From Gnetum montanum (lineage: Eukaryota; Streptophyta; Gnetopsida; Gnetales; Gnetaceae): DNA of 64,000 nucleotides. Location of the stretch: NCBI GenBank assembly GCA_015680685.1, contig MNCI01034793.1, positions 71,032 through 135,031 of the forward strand, read 5' to 3'. Position numbers and translations under genes: made by a program. Below are positions 10,219 to 21,330 of this stretch, piece after piece; positions within the stretch are counted from its first letter, which is position 1, and the number at the start of each line of letters is the position of its first letter. The notes beneath the pieces are model-generated. The model did no database searches. It saw nothing but the letters and a program-made list of their open reading frames with translations, and was not told where the DNA came from.

Positions 10219-12069
10219 TGTTGGAAAGGACGATGAAACGAGAACAACTCAAGCCCTTTCCAGCATTTGGGAGACAAAATTTGACTAAGGCATGCCACTC
10301 ATGCTGGCTTGTCTTAGGCACACACACTAGCTTACCCTGGCCACTCACACTGGCTTGTCTTGGGCAACTCATGCTAGAAATTGTGCACATTTTTCATACT
10401 CACGCTGCACTCATGTTGGCAGCGTGAGTCCAGCATGACCAACTTTGGCAACTCTAAAAATCAAGTAAAAAATGGTCAAAATTTGAGAGTACAAGCCATC
10501 CTCAGTGATGACTGATGTCCACACCAAGTTTCAGCATTTAGAATTTAAGTTTCAGGTCAAAAAGTGAAAGTTTTCTCACACACGCTGTAGCTCATGCTGC
10601 ACTCATGCTCACAGCATGTGTCCAACATGACCAAATTTGGATCCTCAAAACTGAGTTGAAACAACTCAACTTCTAAGGTGCAACTCATCCTCAGGGTTCG
10701 TGATCAACAACATCTAGTCCCAGCCTCCAGAATCCCAAAATTTCAAGTCAAAAATTACAAGTTTTTGCAAGTCACGCTGTGGTCATGCTATAGTCACACT
10801 ATGGACATGCTGGCAATGTGAGTGCAGTGTGAGCTGCCAAAAGTGGCTCAAAATAGATCACATTTGGGCTTAATTTCCAGATTTCAGATCACTCTCAGGG
10901 TCAACCACAGTTAAGCAACATTCGTACTCAAGAAACAGGCTTCAAAAATCAAAATTTGGAGTCAAATATCTCATTTTACCTCACTCATGCTGAGGTCACA
11001 CTGGGGACATGCTAGCAGCATGAGTGCAGCATGAGTGTAGCGTGAGTACACCTCACTCACATTGGTAGCCTGATTGCAGCGTGACTATTGGGCATGCCCA
11101 AACAAAAGCACTCCAAACGCACGCTAAGGACATGCCAAGACTAAGTCAACTCATGTTGGGAGTCCTAGTGAAGAAGAGACACCTCAAATAGCCATGAAAC
11201 CACTAAAATCGACATCCTACAGCAGTTGATTCAGAGACTGAGAAGTTTCAAGCGAGCTGGACTCAATCCCTCTTGATTTTGCCTGTAAATTTCCATCATT
11301 TGTGGACTTGTCAAGCTCTTACGCTCCAATCTATGGGTGTGAGCTAGCCATTGTAAACCAACACACATTGTAAGATACAGTGCATCTGGTCAAAAATGTA
11401 GCTTGCCTACACATGGTCAACTCACACATAGCTGTCCATCGGACATGTGTCGCATGATCTGTTTTCCTCTCATCTCTTAGCCATTGATTCCATCCATGGA
11501 TTTCGTGCCTGAACCTAGCCAAACCCTATAAATACCCTGTCAATTCACATAAACTGGGTTGGCAGTTTTTGAACATTGGCAATTTTGGAGGTTGATAGCT
11601 TAGGATGCTCAAACATCATTGACTCCTAGCATCCGAGCACTTCTGAAAGACATCACCCTAGGACTTAGCGCTTGACTTGCCATCCACAGGCATAACTACG
11701 ATTTGATCGGTGCACATTCTTGTTTAAACAATACAATACAGTTCATTATTTCCTGCCATTTACATTGTTTACTCTATTTTACATTCATTTTACATCTTTC
11801 TTACAATACATTTCTGCATACGTTCTGTTTAAATTTCGTGTGTCGTCGTTTACATTTCGAACATCAGTTTACGATAATCGAGCGCAAGCAGTAGTTTATG
11901 CTCGAGGAAGTCCTTGGTTGATTTGCATGCAAACCATCCAAGGCACTTTGCCTTCGTTTTCCTTTCTAGCTTGCCCTCAAGCGAAGGTAGGGTCAGCAAT
12001 GTCTACCCGATGATCTTTCAATGTTTGTTTTTCCCTTCCAACCTTACACTAACGATTTAGGTTAGTACA
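10219..12069 (+). repeat. Element 2 3' LTR
   Basis: The second copy of 2464-4278, with TG at 10219 and ...GTTAGTACA at 12069. The two LTRs differ by many transitions and small indels, so the insertion is old. TATA box at 11527-11534. Resumption of the element 1 LTR (ACACTTTGGATAGATTAGC) directly after it fixes the right boundary. Confidence 0.87.
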
Positions 12070-12661
12070 GAAACACTTTGGATAGATTAGCTATTTCATT
12101 TATGCATTTAATGTTTTTAATTATTTGTTAATTTTTTTCAATTATTTTGCAAATATTTTTTAGTAGATTAGTTAATGAAGTAATTAAGCTAGATAGATTA
12201 AATACCTAAGTACAACTACTTTAAGCATAACATGTATTCGCTTGGTAATCCTAGTAGCGTTATTGCTTGGTACACGCAGTAGCATAGCACTTGGTCACCC
12301 AACAGCAGATACATGGGTTCAGGACATGTACAAAAAGTGGGAACAAATACTTATGTTAGGATTAGTTAAATTCTTAGTTAATTAATTAATCTAGATTAGT
12401 TAATCAAATTATTTTGATCTACATTTCAAGCACTTGACTATAAAACATAAAAATGGTACAAATAGAATGTCTTAGTTACACTTAATCATACCAACAATTG
12501 TCACAAGTGTAATTAGGAAGATAATGATTGACATTAAGGCTAGATTCACTTCCTAAAGGGCTAGTGCACTAGAAACAACGAAGTCCACCAAATTTGACTG
12601 AATTATGTGTGAACACTTGTGATTCATGTGGTTGGGTGTAGGGGTACCTTGCTACTCATCA
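12070..12661 (+). repeat. Element 1 5' LTR, right part (U5 side)
   Basis: Continues the LTR broken at about 2449 and matches 58121-58714 and 24836-25419. It ends CTCATCA, the inverted complement of the TGATGAG start. The conserved end includes TGTAGGGGTACCTTGC. Confidence 0.88.
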
Positions 12662-12662
12662 T

Positions 12663-12680
12663 TGGCGTCATTGTTGGAAC
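12663..12680 (+). promoter_or_regulatory. Primer-binding site of element 1 (tRNA-Asp-like)
   Basis: TGGCGTCATTGTTGGAAC follows the LTR by one base. It is a decayed form of TGGCGCCGTTGCCGGGGA, the complement of the plant tRNA-Asp 3' end. Sister copies (58716, 63298, 53656 on minus) decay differently from the same consensus. Confidence 0.65.
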
Positions 12681-14058
12681 TATTTTTGTGGAATGTGTGC
12701 TATTTAGGTCTAAGTGAATATCACTAATATCATTGTATAAACCTAAAGGTCCATATCATTTCCACCATACATACTATTATAAAAGCACATTGATAATTTC
12801 ATTTTTTTTTTGCAAAATGTCTTCTTCTTCTCACAAGCTCAAAGATACTAAACCACCGTTCGCACAAGAATGCAAGGTCATATATTCTCATCTAGATAAT
12901 TTTGTGCCAAATTTTATCTTCATCCTACATTAGGATGAACAAATGTGATGGCGTGATATGGAGGGCAACGTCGTCTTGACCCCCGATAGATCTATGTCCA
13001 AAATGCCATTTAAAACCCTTAACAAGTTGGGCATATTAGACCTTCAAGAAGAGTATGTTATGGATGGATATAACACTCAGAACTACTATCCCACTAAAAC
13101 ACAACATAAATGAGATAAATGTTAGGAGAAACTCCATGAAGCTATAAAGGGGAAACATTGCACTAACTCCTTATTCCTACTAAATCAAGAGGACAATGAG
13201 GATCCTCCCTTGGAAGGTTCTCAATATAAAGATTCTCCACCCTCTACTACTAATGGAAATGATGTGAACCTAACCCTGTGATCAACTATTCATAAAATGA
13301 AATCGAGAAAGAGTGATAGCCAATGTAGGAACTCAGGCACACATCACAATAATAAGGGATCTAAGGATGGTGATCATAATAAGAATAAGAGTGATGGTAG
13401 ACACCACGATGGTGGTGGCTATCCATCTTTCTCTTCATCATCTTCATCCAATTTCGAAAATTACTCTTCATTTGACAGTTCTCATGGAAGTTTCCATTGA
13501 AACAATTATGATGAAGGCGATCGATGAAATAACAATGACTATTTAGGCCACCAAAACCAAAGGGATGGCCAAAACCATCATTAATGTCATCAATACAATG
13601 ATGATGATGAACCTTTATTGGTGACTTGAAGTATGCTCAACATTGCAGAGGCAGTACAAATCTCAACTAAGCATATGAAGTATAGTCGAATTAAGCACCT
13701 AGATATGAACAATATCCCAAGATTTGAGGGGGGATATAATTCTAATTTGTAGACACATTTACAAGATTTTCAAGATGCTTGTGCCTTATAGAACATAGAG
13801 AATGAGTGGAAAAAACTCAAGCTTTTCCCAAGCACACTCATTAAGGAAGCTAAAAGTTGGTACTAGTCCATAGAATTGAAATCTATCCAAAGATGGGGTA
13901 CCATGTTAGAACTATTCAATGATAAATATTAAATGTAATCTAGAGTGCCTAACCTAAGAAGGTAAATCCAAGGCTAGAAACAAGGAGCACTTGAACCCTT
14001 GGATGTTTTCATGGATCAATACTATTCACTCCTACAGTGATGCCCTGGCCATGATTAC

Positions 14059-15220
14059 TGTTGATGCATAAATTTTGGTCATGCCAACACCGGAAAAACT
14101 CGTTTAAGGAGACTATAGCCTAGGGAACCTCCTATATGGGTACAGAAACCTGGGAATAGTCTCAGCCAGAAAGAGCCATGTGACCAAGTGATAGAGAGAT
14201 AGAAAACATAGAGAGAGATAAAACATGAAAAAACTAAATGAGAGAGAAACAGGAACCACCGATAGGATGCATGGTTGTGTTGCCGCAAGAATCATATGTA
14301 GTTGCGATCAAACATCACCAATGCCCTACAGACCGCCAACTGCATAAACATCATGCACAAATCCACTGTCCACCACATGCCATTTGATGAAATAAAAGAA
14401 GATAGAGAGAAGATCTATTGACAGGATGCATGGTTGTATTGTCGCAAGAATCATGTGTAGTTGCGATCAAACATCACCAATGCCCTATGGACCACCAACT
14501 GCATAAACATCATGCAAAAATCCACTATCCACCACATGCCATTTGCTAAAATAAAAGAAGATAGAGAGAAGATCCACCGACAGGATGCATGGTCGTGTTG
14601 TCGCAAGAATCATGTGTAGTTGTGATCAAATTTTACCAATGCCCTGCAAACCGCCAACTGCATAAACATCATGCAAAAATCCACCATCCACCACATGCCA
14701 TTTGCTGAAATAAAAGAAGATAGAGGGAAGATCCATCGACAGGATGCATGGTTGTGTTGCCGCAAGAATCATGTGTAGTTGCGATCAAACATCACCAATG
14801 CCCTACGAACCGCCAACTGCATAAAAATCATGCACAAATCCACTGTCCACCACATGCCATTTGCTAAAATAAAANTGTAGTTGCGATCAAACATCACCAA
14901 TGCCCTGCAAATTGCCAACCGTTGTTGCCGCACACACTACCAACCACCGAGAGAAAGAGGAGGTTCAGTCCATGGCTTTACAGCCTTGGCCTCACTGGCC
15001 TAGGGCTTCCAGGCCTAACTTCTCCTCCTCTCCTCCCCCCAATTTTATCACCTTGATGGCTTTTTATAGCCAATTTTAGGATTAGGGTAACCCATCTTTT
15101 TTTTCTAATTTTTAATTTAATTTTTTTTATATTTTATATTTTATTTTTTTTATTCTTCTTTCTTTTTTTTAAAAAAAAAACAAAGGCCCCATGCTAAGCA
15201 TGGGTGTGTTGGTACCAACA
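14059..15220. mobile_element. Solo-LTR-like insertion with TGTTG...CAACA ends
   Basis: The insertion starts TGTTGATGCA and ends GGTACCAACA, with perfect 5-bp target duplications ATTAC (14054-14058 and 15221-15225). The equivalent site in the second copy (near 60100) is empty. No coding region is visible. The ends and 5-bp duplication fit a solo LTR of a different family or a small LTR-like non-autonomous element. Its interior holds a 159-bp tandem array and a T-rich/A-rich end (15090-15180). Confidence 0.85.
14261..14925. repeat. 159-bp tandem repeat array with an unresolved base
   Basis: Units beginning GATAGGATGC or GACAGGATGC start at 14261, 14420, 14579 and 14738, exactly 159 bp apart. 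Each holds CGCAAGAATCATGTGTAGTT, ATCACCAATGCCCT and CACCACATGCCATTTG. A single N at 14875 interrupts the fourth unit, and the sequence restarts mid-unit (TGTAGTTGCGATCAAAC). The array is probably longer in the genome and collapsed here. Confidence 0.92.
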
Positions 15221-16344
15221 ATTACTCTAAAATGGAATAACTTGACCACATCATCGATGGACTCAGGGTAGAAACAAGAAGAATACTTGGGGTGTATGCC
15301 CAAGGAAGATTGTCTAAAATGGGAGCTCATTAGATCCAAAGGTTAATTGAGTAGGTAGAAATGAAGAAGGTGAGCTACAAAAGAGGAAAAGTGCTGAAGA
15401 ATATGATAGGGATCCTTCGATAAGAAAACAAGAGGTTTGATTTTGTGATGAAGAGGATTCACCACTTGATTAAGTGGTGAATAGAAAGACCTTGCCCATC
15501 AAAAAATCTATTTCTAACATTTCAAACAAGGTTGACAAGTTGTGGGACTCTTTAGATGAAAATTTTCAAACTACTTTAAAGATTTCCGAAGAATCCAAAG
15601 AGAAAAATATTGATTGTAATCGTGAAAAGAAGCTAAATGTGCCTACCAAAGAGGTAAGGACAAAGCTGCTATAATAGAGGAAGTTCTGGAGTTTGAATCG
15701 GATGATGAAACAAAATGTGACATTTATCAATATGAAAATCCAAAGGGATGTTTCCCTGTGGTGTTACAAGAGTTTGAAGTGTATGCATTGAATCCTCTTC
15801 TAGCATGTAGGAAAGCTCCAAGACAATTGCCTTACCCTCAAGGTAGTCCAAGATAGTTCCACTAGCAACAACAAGCTTACTACCCAAGTGGAGCTCCTCC
15901 ACAACCATATGTACAATACCTATAGTGATATCAACCAAAATAGTGGGGAATGCCATTGCTAAGGCAATAGTACCCTTATAGGTAACCAAATCCATATGAG
16001 TACTATGTTTAGTAGCCTATCTCCCTTAGAAGTTTTGTAAGTCATGCATCATTCTAACATCACTATTACCCTCCAGAGTACCATCAAACACATTTACCAT
16101 ATACTCAAGGGAAAAACCCATATCTATATCCTTATCATCCTCCACGTCCCTCTGCACCTTCATCTTTAACTTAGCTACCCCCTGCTTCATCCATGTAGGG
16201 CAAGATTCCTCCACAACCACACAATGAAATGCTACAAAGGTTGTGCATTCACAACTAAATTTTCAACCAAGTAGTCTAGATAATTGATTAAGAAAATGAC
16301 CTTTCTTCTGGCCTAACAATCCTCTCTAGCCCTTACAACCTACT

Positions 16345-16978
16345 TTGGCTAATCATCTTACATCTTCATCACCCTCATCTTCTACATCAAATACCTTCAA
16401 CTACCCTTCAAACCAAGTTCCACCTAGGATTCACATTGTAATGTTAACCCATGCTATTTCTGATTGGATTAAGGCTGGAAACCTTCCTACAAAAAGATTT
16501 AACTTAAGAATTCCACTCATCTATCTACAGATTACTAGACAAGAGTCATGCAAAGCTCTTCTTGACTCTGGTTCTAGAGTTAACCTCATCTCCCATGATA
16601 TGTACAAGAACTAGAATCTACCACCTCTTAAGAAGAGCAACATCCATTTAGAGTTAGCAAATCAATCAATTATTATTTCTTTGGAATTAGTAGAGGACAT
16701 TTTGACCATAGTTTGTGCATGGTCCTATCCTACTAATTTTCTCGTAATCAAGGTGGACAATTTCAAAAGTGGCTTTTCCATGATTATGGGAAGGGCTTGG
16801 TTAAGCATGGTTAATGCACAAATGGGTATAAGGGACCTATCTTTAGAAATATCTAAGAAGAATTAGCTAGGAAAGATTGAGAAAAAGCATATTCCATGCA
16901 TTGCATACAACGATAATAGGTGCAATTGCATGCAAAAGATTTGGTCAATTAAAAGGACATACATTAAGGCATGTAATT
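16345..16978 (+). pseudogene. Element 1 aspartic protease pseudogene
   Basis: The segment reads CKALLDSGSRVNLISHDMY (about 16546-16610), with the catalytic DSG retained, then after a stop WSYPTNFLVIKV and MIMGRAWLSMVNAQMGIRD, the counterpart of the ILGRPWL strand of retropepsins. It would cut the Gag-Pol polyprotein. The domain is split by at least two stops (near 16614 and 16866). It lies between the gag linker and reverse transcriptase, in normal Ty3/gypsy order. Confidence 0.78.
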
Positions 16979-17109
16979 AATGAGCATAAGAAATTAACAT
17001 TCAGAGGTATCTGTACATAGTAGACACAAAGTAGGAAGGCACCTAGTGGCTAATAGATGATTCTGATAGCAACACAATATGCATGGAGACAACTTAGAGT
17101 TTAACATGT

Positions 17110-17880
17110 GCATATGTTTAAGGCATGGACAAGATTGAATAAGTTCATTCCCAACTCTTTAATGAAGATGATGATACCTATTGGGGAGAGTTGGAGATCC
17201 CTGATCACTTTCAGCAAGAGCCCTTAGAACTAAAAACTTTACTGGTTAATATGGAGTATGCATTTTAAAAGAATGGTAAATCAATCATCATCAATGCCAA
17301 AATTACTCCTAAACAAAAAGAAAAATTGTTGCAAGTGGCAAATAAATAGTCAACAACCTTTGCTTGGTCATATCCAGAGCTAACAGGAATCAATCCAAGG
17401 ATATGTCAGCATTGCATCTACACTAACTTGACCATGAAGCCTAGAAGGCATCCGCAGAGATAGTTGAATCCCAAATTAAAACAAATCATCAAAGAGGAGA
17501 TAGAAAAACTCCTCAAGGCAGGGTTCATCTATCCAATCAAAGATAGTGAGTGGGTTAGCCCACTCATAGTAGTACTGAAGAAGGGTGGAAAATGGTGGGT
17601 TTGCATTGAATTTATACTATTAAATATGGCAACATTTAAAGATCATTTTTCCTTACCATTTGTAGATCAAGTGTTAGATTCCATATATGGGCATTGTTAT
17701 TATAGTTTCTTGTATGGTTATAGTGGCTATAACCAAATCCAAATCACCCAAAAAGACCAAGCCAAAATAACATTCACGAGTCCCTAAGGGACTTTTAGAT
17801 ACTGTAAGATGCCATTTGGCTTATGCAATTCCCTTGCAACATTTCAACACTTTGTGTTGAGTATCTTTCAATAACAAATT
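17110..17880 (+). pseudogene. Element 1 reverse transcriptase, partial (catalytic half deleted)
   Basis: The region reads TTFAWSYPELTGINPRICQH, then IKEEIEKLLKAGFIYPIKDS, EWVSPLIVVLKKGGKWWVCI and FVDQVLDSIYGHCYYSFLYG, then YSGYNQIQI and KMPFGLCNSLATFQ. These are the fingers and first palm motifs of Ty3/gypsy RT. The first catalytic aspartate is lost (FLYGYSGYNQ for FLDGYSGYNQ). After FVLSIFQ the sequence jumps to the end of RNase H near 17880. The YMDD-box palm motif and nearly all of RNase H are deleted. Element 3 retains the missing part (36523-37250). Confidence 0.85.
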
Positions 17881-17889
17881 AGTAGTGGC

Positions 17890-19425
17890 TTGTGATCTTA
17901 CAAGAATTCAATATTACTATGGTAGATCCAAAAGAGACCTAGAATGTGATCATTGACCACCTCTCTTACTTAAGATGGGATAACAAAGAGGAGGAGAGCC
18001 TGCTCTCTAATTAATTTCCAGGCAAACTCCTCTTTACTAGAGCAACAAATGAACAAACACCTAAAAAAGCAATATGGTATAATGACATCCTTACAGATCT
18101 TCTTGCTCAAGAGATGTCATAGGACATAGATTTTAAGAAGAAGCAACAATTTCTTCATTGAGTCAAATACTTCATGGAAATCAATAGATACCTTTACAAG
18201 GTATGTGTCAATGGCTTGATCCATTGGTATGTCCCTAAAAAAGATCAACTATGTGTTCTCTAGGATGCTCATGAAGGGCCTTGCAAAGACCACTATGTAA
18301 GGAGATGCATGGCCATAAAAATCCTGATGGTAAGATACTATTGGCCCACAATCTTTAGGGATGTCCACTAGTTTTTCAAGTCTTGTGAACATTGTCAACA
18401 TGACAAGCGGTTGACCACTTGCACGGAAGGCCCTCAATAGTGGATTCAACCACTAGAGCCTTTAGACATATGGGGCATTGACTTCATGGGTTCCATCACA
18501 CCCATGTCTAATGGGAAAGCATATATTATAGTAGTAGTTGACTACTACACAAAATGGGTTGAAGTAGCAACTGTTACTAATTGTACATCATCCACTATTG
18601 TCAAATTTATACAACAAAATATTGTGAATAGGTTTGGGGTGCCGCATTCACTAATTTTTGATAATGGAACTCATTTTACAAGTGCCACATTTAAAAAATT
18701 AATGTAATGCTTGAGGGTAGAAAATAAATTAACAAAACCTTACCACCTCCTAGCCAATGGTCAAGTAGAGGTAACCAACCAGGAGATTACAAAAATACTA
18801 ACATGAACCATTAGCAAATATAGGAAGGGATGGAGTACAAAACTTAACGATGCTCTCTGGGCTTATCATTCAACTTGAAAACTTCCTATTGGATATTCTC
18901 CCTATGAGTTAGTGTACAAGAAACTTCCAATAGTTCTAAGTTAATCCAAGCTCCATACACTTTCAATGGCCTGTGATCTAAACCTTAACCTAAGTTTAGC
19001 ACAGAAGGAAAGATTGATCAATATAAACATGCTAGATGCAAATCACTTAGTGGCCCTATCCTAGAATGAGGTGAACAAGGCATTCAGTAAGCAACGTCAT
19101 GACCTTAGAATCAGGAAAGTAAAACTTCAACTTGAAGATAAGGTTCTTTACTGGAACCCCACACATGTACCCCAAAAGACAAAATTCCAAACATTGTGAG
19201 AGGGACCTTATATAATTAATCAAACCTTTTCCTTTGGGGTCATGATAATTTACAAACTTGATAGTCCAAATAAAAATTATTTGGTCAATATCCAACAAGT
19301 TAAACCTTTCCTAGAACCAAGACTAGCCAGTGTAACTATTGCCTCAACAAATGGACAACCATGTTCTATTTTTCAAATCCTCTCCCTCCAACTCAGTCAT
19401 GGGGAAGATGGCCATCTGTGCTAAC
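17890..19425 (+). pseudogene. Element 1 integrase pseudogene
   Basis: After the RNase H remnant (QEFNITMVDPKE), the H-H-C-C-like N-terminal region ends in SCEHCQHDKR. The core has all three catalytic acidic residues in context: DIWGIDFMG (about 18467), IFDNGTHF (about 18656) and NGQVEVTNQEITK (about 18760). The C-terminal part reads KVLYWNPTHVPQKTKFQTL, EGPYIINQTF and VNIQQVKPFLEPR. It would insert the DNA copy into the host genome. Stops occur at several sites, including replacements of Gln/Trp codons. I see no chromodomain. Confidence 0.85.
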
Positions 19426-20826
19426 CATTATCATGGCCTCTCAATTTTTCAACCTTTTTCTTCACATTTTTGATTTTACAAATTTTTTATTTTCAAATTT
19501 TTCTAATTTTATACCATTTTTAGTACCTTTAAACTTTCTTGATTATTTTACACTTTCTTATATATTTTACTTTATTTTTTCCTTTTGTTTAAATGCGATA
19601 TTTTCATTTTTTCTAATAAATTTGCTTTGTTTTCACAGGACACAATGCTACTGCTACTGTTTACTAATGATGGTTTGTGCTTAATGTGTGATTGTCGATA
19701 TCTAGTTTCTATTTTTGAATTTTGATGTTTGATGACTTTGACATGGTTTATTTTTCATGGAATAGGTAGTGAGTCCACATCATTCGCCCATCCAATGAAC
19801 TCTATGNNNNNNNNNNNNNNNNNNNNNNNNNNNNNNNNNNNNNNNNNNNNNNNNNNNNNNNNNNNNNNNNNNNNNNNNNNNNNNNNNNNNNNNNNNNNNN
19901 NNNNNNNNNNNNNNNNNNNNNNNNNNNNNNNNNNNNNNNNNNNNNNNNNNNNNNNNNNNNNNNNNAAAAAATGCTATGGTAATTCAAAGCACACCATTTG
20001 GACAAATAAAAAGGGCTACAAGCATTGGTTATGGAACTTGAAGGACATGCACCTATGTCTAAAGGTTCCCTCTAACTAAGGGCCTCTCTCTCTCTATCTT
20101 AGTTCCTACTCCTCTCTCTCCTCTTTGCGGAATGGTGGTTGTTTTGTGAAAGCACTCTTATCTCTCAAGTGGGTGGATCAGTCTTAGAGTGATGATGCGA
20201 AGTCACTAAAAGCAAATGATTTTGGTCCAAACTGAAGATGGAACTTCTTAGGTCATTTTAACCACAAATCTCACAAGGGACTTCTTATGACCTCAATTTA
20301 GAACTCCATTCCACCTTCTCTATCATCCATCCATGCTATCATAATTCACCTCATTGTCAGGTTCTATGTTATGCTCTATGTCTTAGTCTAATGTGTTAGG
20401 ATTTTTGAGTGGATTCTTTTAGGTTGATCCTTAACTTATTATGATTATTAAATTAACTATGGGGCCCATGGAACCCTTCATTTAGGTTATGCAAGGGCAA
20501 AAAGGGCATGAGCCTACTATGGAGAGGACCCACTTGCATAGGGTTTGGCTTGATTAGTCAAGGTTCCTTACCTTTGACATCGATACAATCTTATATTTCA
20601 TATTTTCCATTGTGTAAACCGTTGAGTACTCCTTAATCTTGCATTGCATTCATCCATGAAATCAATTTTTCTCCATTTTTTCAAATTTATGAACTTCAAT
20701 GCCCTCTTCTCATGATTTCATACTATTCTTGGTCTTCTAAGCTTTCATTTGATCCCAATTTCATCGAAAAATTCCTTGTATTTTGAAAGTTTGACCAAAG
20801 TCAATGGAAGTCAATAGTGGTTAATA
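19426..20826. other. Post-integrase spacer of element 1 with assembly gap
   Basis: Non-coding, T-rich then mixed. 19807-19965 is 159 Ns. The flanks match element 3 on both sides (CTCTATG at 39098-39104; AAAAAACCATGATGG at about 39353), where about 250 bases lie between. The gap is therefore probably under-sized unless the elements differ by an indel. The same spacer occurs on the minus strand in element 5 (about 46400-47000), so it belongs to the family. Confidence 0.75.
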
Positions 20827-20832
20827 GTTGTG

Positions 20833-20904
20833 TTGATGAGGCCTCGTCAACACAACCAACCATGTCAACAAGGCCTTGTCAACATAGTGCAAAAATACTA
20901 TATA
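20833..20904 (+). promoter_or_regulatory. Palindrome-plus-TATA module before the extra ORF (element 1)
   Basis: TTGATGAGGCCTCGTCAA (20833-20850) and CAAGGCCTTG (20869-20878) are inverted-repeat motifs of the same kind as in this element's LTR U3. TATATA (20899-20904) follows after a similar distance. The same module lies before the extra ORF of element 3 (40183-40270). By analogy with U3 it may be an internal promoter. This is inference from layout only. Confidence 0.5.
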
Positions 20905-21330
20905 TACCATTGGATACTTTGGAATTTTTTTTGCAATTTGTTCACGAAACACACAGAATTTTTGCAATTTTTTAGAGCCCAAAACCTTCTAGAGCTCATA
21001 AATTTCAAATTGTTTGTCCAAATTACTCCGTTTTTCAATCCTGCACTTACCAGAGGTAAGATCTTTATTTTTGGGGCCATAAACCTTAAGGTTTCCAATG
21101 AAATTTTTGAAAATTATTTATAACTCCCCCCAAGGGTTAGCAACCTTAACAACATAAAAATATCAGCTCTTTTGATAGTTAACCCTTCGGAAAACCTCCA
21201 AGATAATTTATTAATAACAATACATAAATAAAAATAAAAATGGAGTTAATTAAATTAGCCATAATTACAACTTAGCCAAATGTAACTATCCTCAAGAGTT
21301 AAGGTATTCCAATTATTTTAAGGTTACACA

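Larger units (their letters stand above)
2464..12069 (+). mobile_element. Element 2: Tat-like LTR element with gag-protease only (no RT or integrase)
   Basis: Two direct repeats of about 1.8 kb (2464-4278 and 10219-12069) bracket a 5.9-kb interior with a PBS-like site, gag, a protease-like domain, a 38-bp minisatellite and a purine-rich tract before the second LTR. I find no reverse transcriptase, RNase H or integrase motif between 8158 and 10218. The element would therefore need proteins supplied in trans, as TR-GAG-type non-autonomous elements do. It is inserted in the 5' LTR of element 1. AAACAC on both sides (2452-2457 and 12071-12076) may be the target duplication, but the exact left edge is uncertain. 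The protease motifs resemble the Tat/Ogre lineage. Confidence 0.8.
12817..15674 (+). pseudogene. Element 1 gag pseudogene, split by a solo-LTR insertion
   Basis: An ATG at 12817 (MSSSSHKLKDTKPP) opens the frame. It meets a stop after FILH, then continues through a His/Ser/Gly-rich segment (about 13300-13500) into a capsid-like domain: NNIPRFEGGYNSNL, KLKLFPSTLIKEAKSWY and SIQRWGTMLELFNDKY. At 14059 it is broken by a 1.16-kb insertion and resumes at 15226. A Lys/Asn-rich segment follows (15474-15674), then a Tyr/Pro/Gln-rich linker to about 16300. Many stops are shared with the second copy at 58868-61200. Element 4 has lost this start codon (ATG to ATT). Confidence 0.8.

Noticed and set aside
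14261-14925. Possible multi-copy small RNA gene in the 159-bp units
   Set aside because: No promoter boxes or stable conserved fold could be seen by eye; a tandem repeat inside an LTR-like insertion is sufficient.
15669-15995. Minus-strand 108-residue open frame
   Set aside because: It is antisense to the Tyr/Pro-rich gag linker of element 1. A similar antisense frame at 60634-60873 simply mirrors the duplicated copy.
19729-20079. Open frame across the N gap
   Set aside because: It is open only because Ns contain no stops; the homologous spacer in element 3 is non-coding.
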